This document shows positions 6,715 through 7,012 of a stretch of DNA of 7,012 nucleotides, in pieces. The notes below the pieces were generated by a model that saw only the letters and a list, made by a program, of their open reading frames with translations, was not told the DNA's origin and did no database searches. The stretch spans positions 1 through 7,012 of the forward strand of contig WLNK01000050.1 of assembly GCA_009699795.1 (NCBI GenBank), given 5' to 3'. Within the stretch, counting starts at the first letter, position 1; the number at the start of each line of letters is the position of its first letter. The translations under genes were made by a program, and so were the position numbers. The DNA is from Actinomycetota bacterium. Its GTDB lineage: Bacteria; Actinomycetota; Actinomycetes; Nanopelagicales; Nanopelagicaceae.

Positions 6715-7012
6715 TTACGCAGAAACTAAGCTTTTGCGCGCAACTTCTACCAATGATTTAAATGTTGCTGGGTCATTGGTAGCGATATCTGAGAGAACGC
6801 GACGATCTACTTCGACTCCTGCAGCCTTAAGGCCTTGGATGAAGCGGTTATATGTAAGTCCATTTTCACGGGAAGCCGCGTTAATTCGCTGAATCCAAAG
6901 TTGACGGAAGTCACCCTTCTTGTCCTTGCGGTCATTGAAGGCATAAACCATTGAGTGCGTAACTTGCTCCTTCGCCTTTGTGAAAAGACGTGAACGTTGT
7001 CCGCGATATCCG
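6715..7012 (-). CDS. rplT: 50S ribosomal protein L20, C-terminal part (5' end outside window)
   Basis: The reading frame enters from the right edge and encodes the last 98 residues of L20, an early 23S rRNA-binding protein of the large subunit that is usually about 115-130 residues. The visible protein runs GYRGQRSRLFTKAKEQVTHS, then FRQLWIQRINAASRENGLTYNRFIQGLKAAGVEVDRRVLSDIA, the hallmark L20 core, and ends VEVARKSLVSA. An internal ATG at 6951 is not the start, since clear L20 sequence continues upstream of it to the window edge. In related bacteria rplT closes the infC-rpmI-rplT operon; infC and rpmI would lie just outside the window. The strong hairpin after the stop agrees with an operon end here. 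Confidence 0.97.
   Translation of the reverse strand, partial: GYRGQRSRLFTKAKEQVTHSMVYAFNDRKDKKGDFRQLWIQRINAASRENGLTYNRFIQGLKAAGVEVDRRVLSDIATNDPATFKSLVEVARKSLVSA

Noticed and set aside
1..7012. A previously undescribed defence, mobile or biosynthetic system
   Set aside because: Every long frame on the minus strand is a recognisable housekeeping gene in the standard actinobacterial order, with no leftover intergenic space, repeats or atypical genes.

Overview
The window is an ordinary core-genome stretch from a member of the Actinobacteria. All seven genes are on the minus strand and packed with almost no spacing. In transcription order (right to left) they are the end of rplT, a TrmH/SpoU-family RNA methyltransferase, pheS, pheT, argC, argJ and the start of argB. 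This order (ribosomal protein L20, SpoU methylase, PheST, then the arg cluster) is the classic actinobacterial one, as in Mycobacterium and Streptomyces. L20, PheS and PheT also carry actinobacterial sequence features. Base composition looks moderate by eye, not GC-rich, and the genes overlap by 1 to 4 nt. That suggests a streamlined actinobacterium, for example the freshwater acI/Nanopelagicales type. This placement is an inference and was not tested by search.

Layout: 6715-7012 holds the C-terminal 98 residues of L20, the usual end of an infC-rpmI-rplT operon. A perfect 15-bp inverted repeat (6657-6696) lies in the first codons of the methyltransferase gene (5891-6703). It could be the ribosomal operon's terminator or attenuator. 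pheS (4873-5880) and pheT (2420-4873) overlap by one base (TAATG) and encode the two subunits of phenylalanyl-tRNA synthetase.

The arginine genes follow: argC (1371-2372), argJ (223-1374) and argB (1-226, cut by the window edge). They are joined by GTGA and ATGA stop/start overlaps, so they look like one translationally coupled operon for ornithine synthesis from N-acetylglutamate.

The most informative regulatory region is the pheT-argC junction. It contains two tandem ARG boxes (2391-2408 and 2411-2428, 2 bp apart), a promoter whose -35 overlaps one box, and a TANNNT -10 placed so that transcription should start on the A of the argC ATG. The arg operon therefore looks ArgR-repressed and leaderless. 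A second notable point is that ArgB begins directly at its first beta strand and lacks the N-terminal helix of arginine-inhibited N-acetylglutamate kinases, which is unexpected in an ArgJ-type pathway. I found no mobile element, CRISPR array, tRNA, rRNA or new gene system. No stretch longer than about 50 bases lacks a gene.
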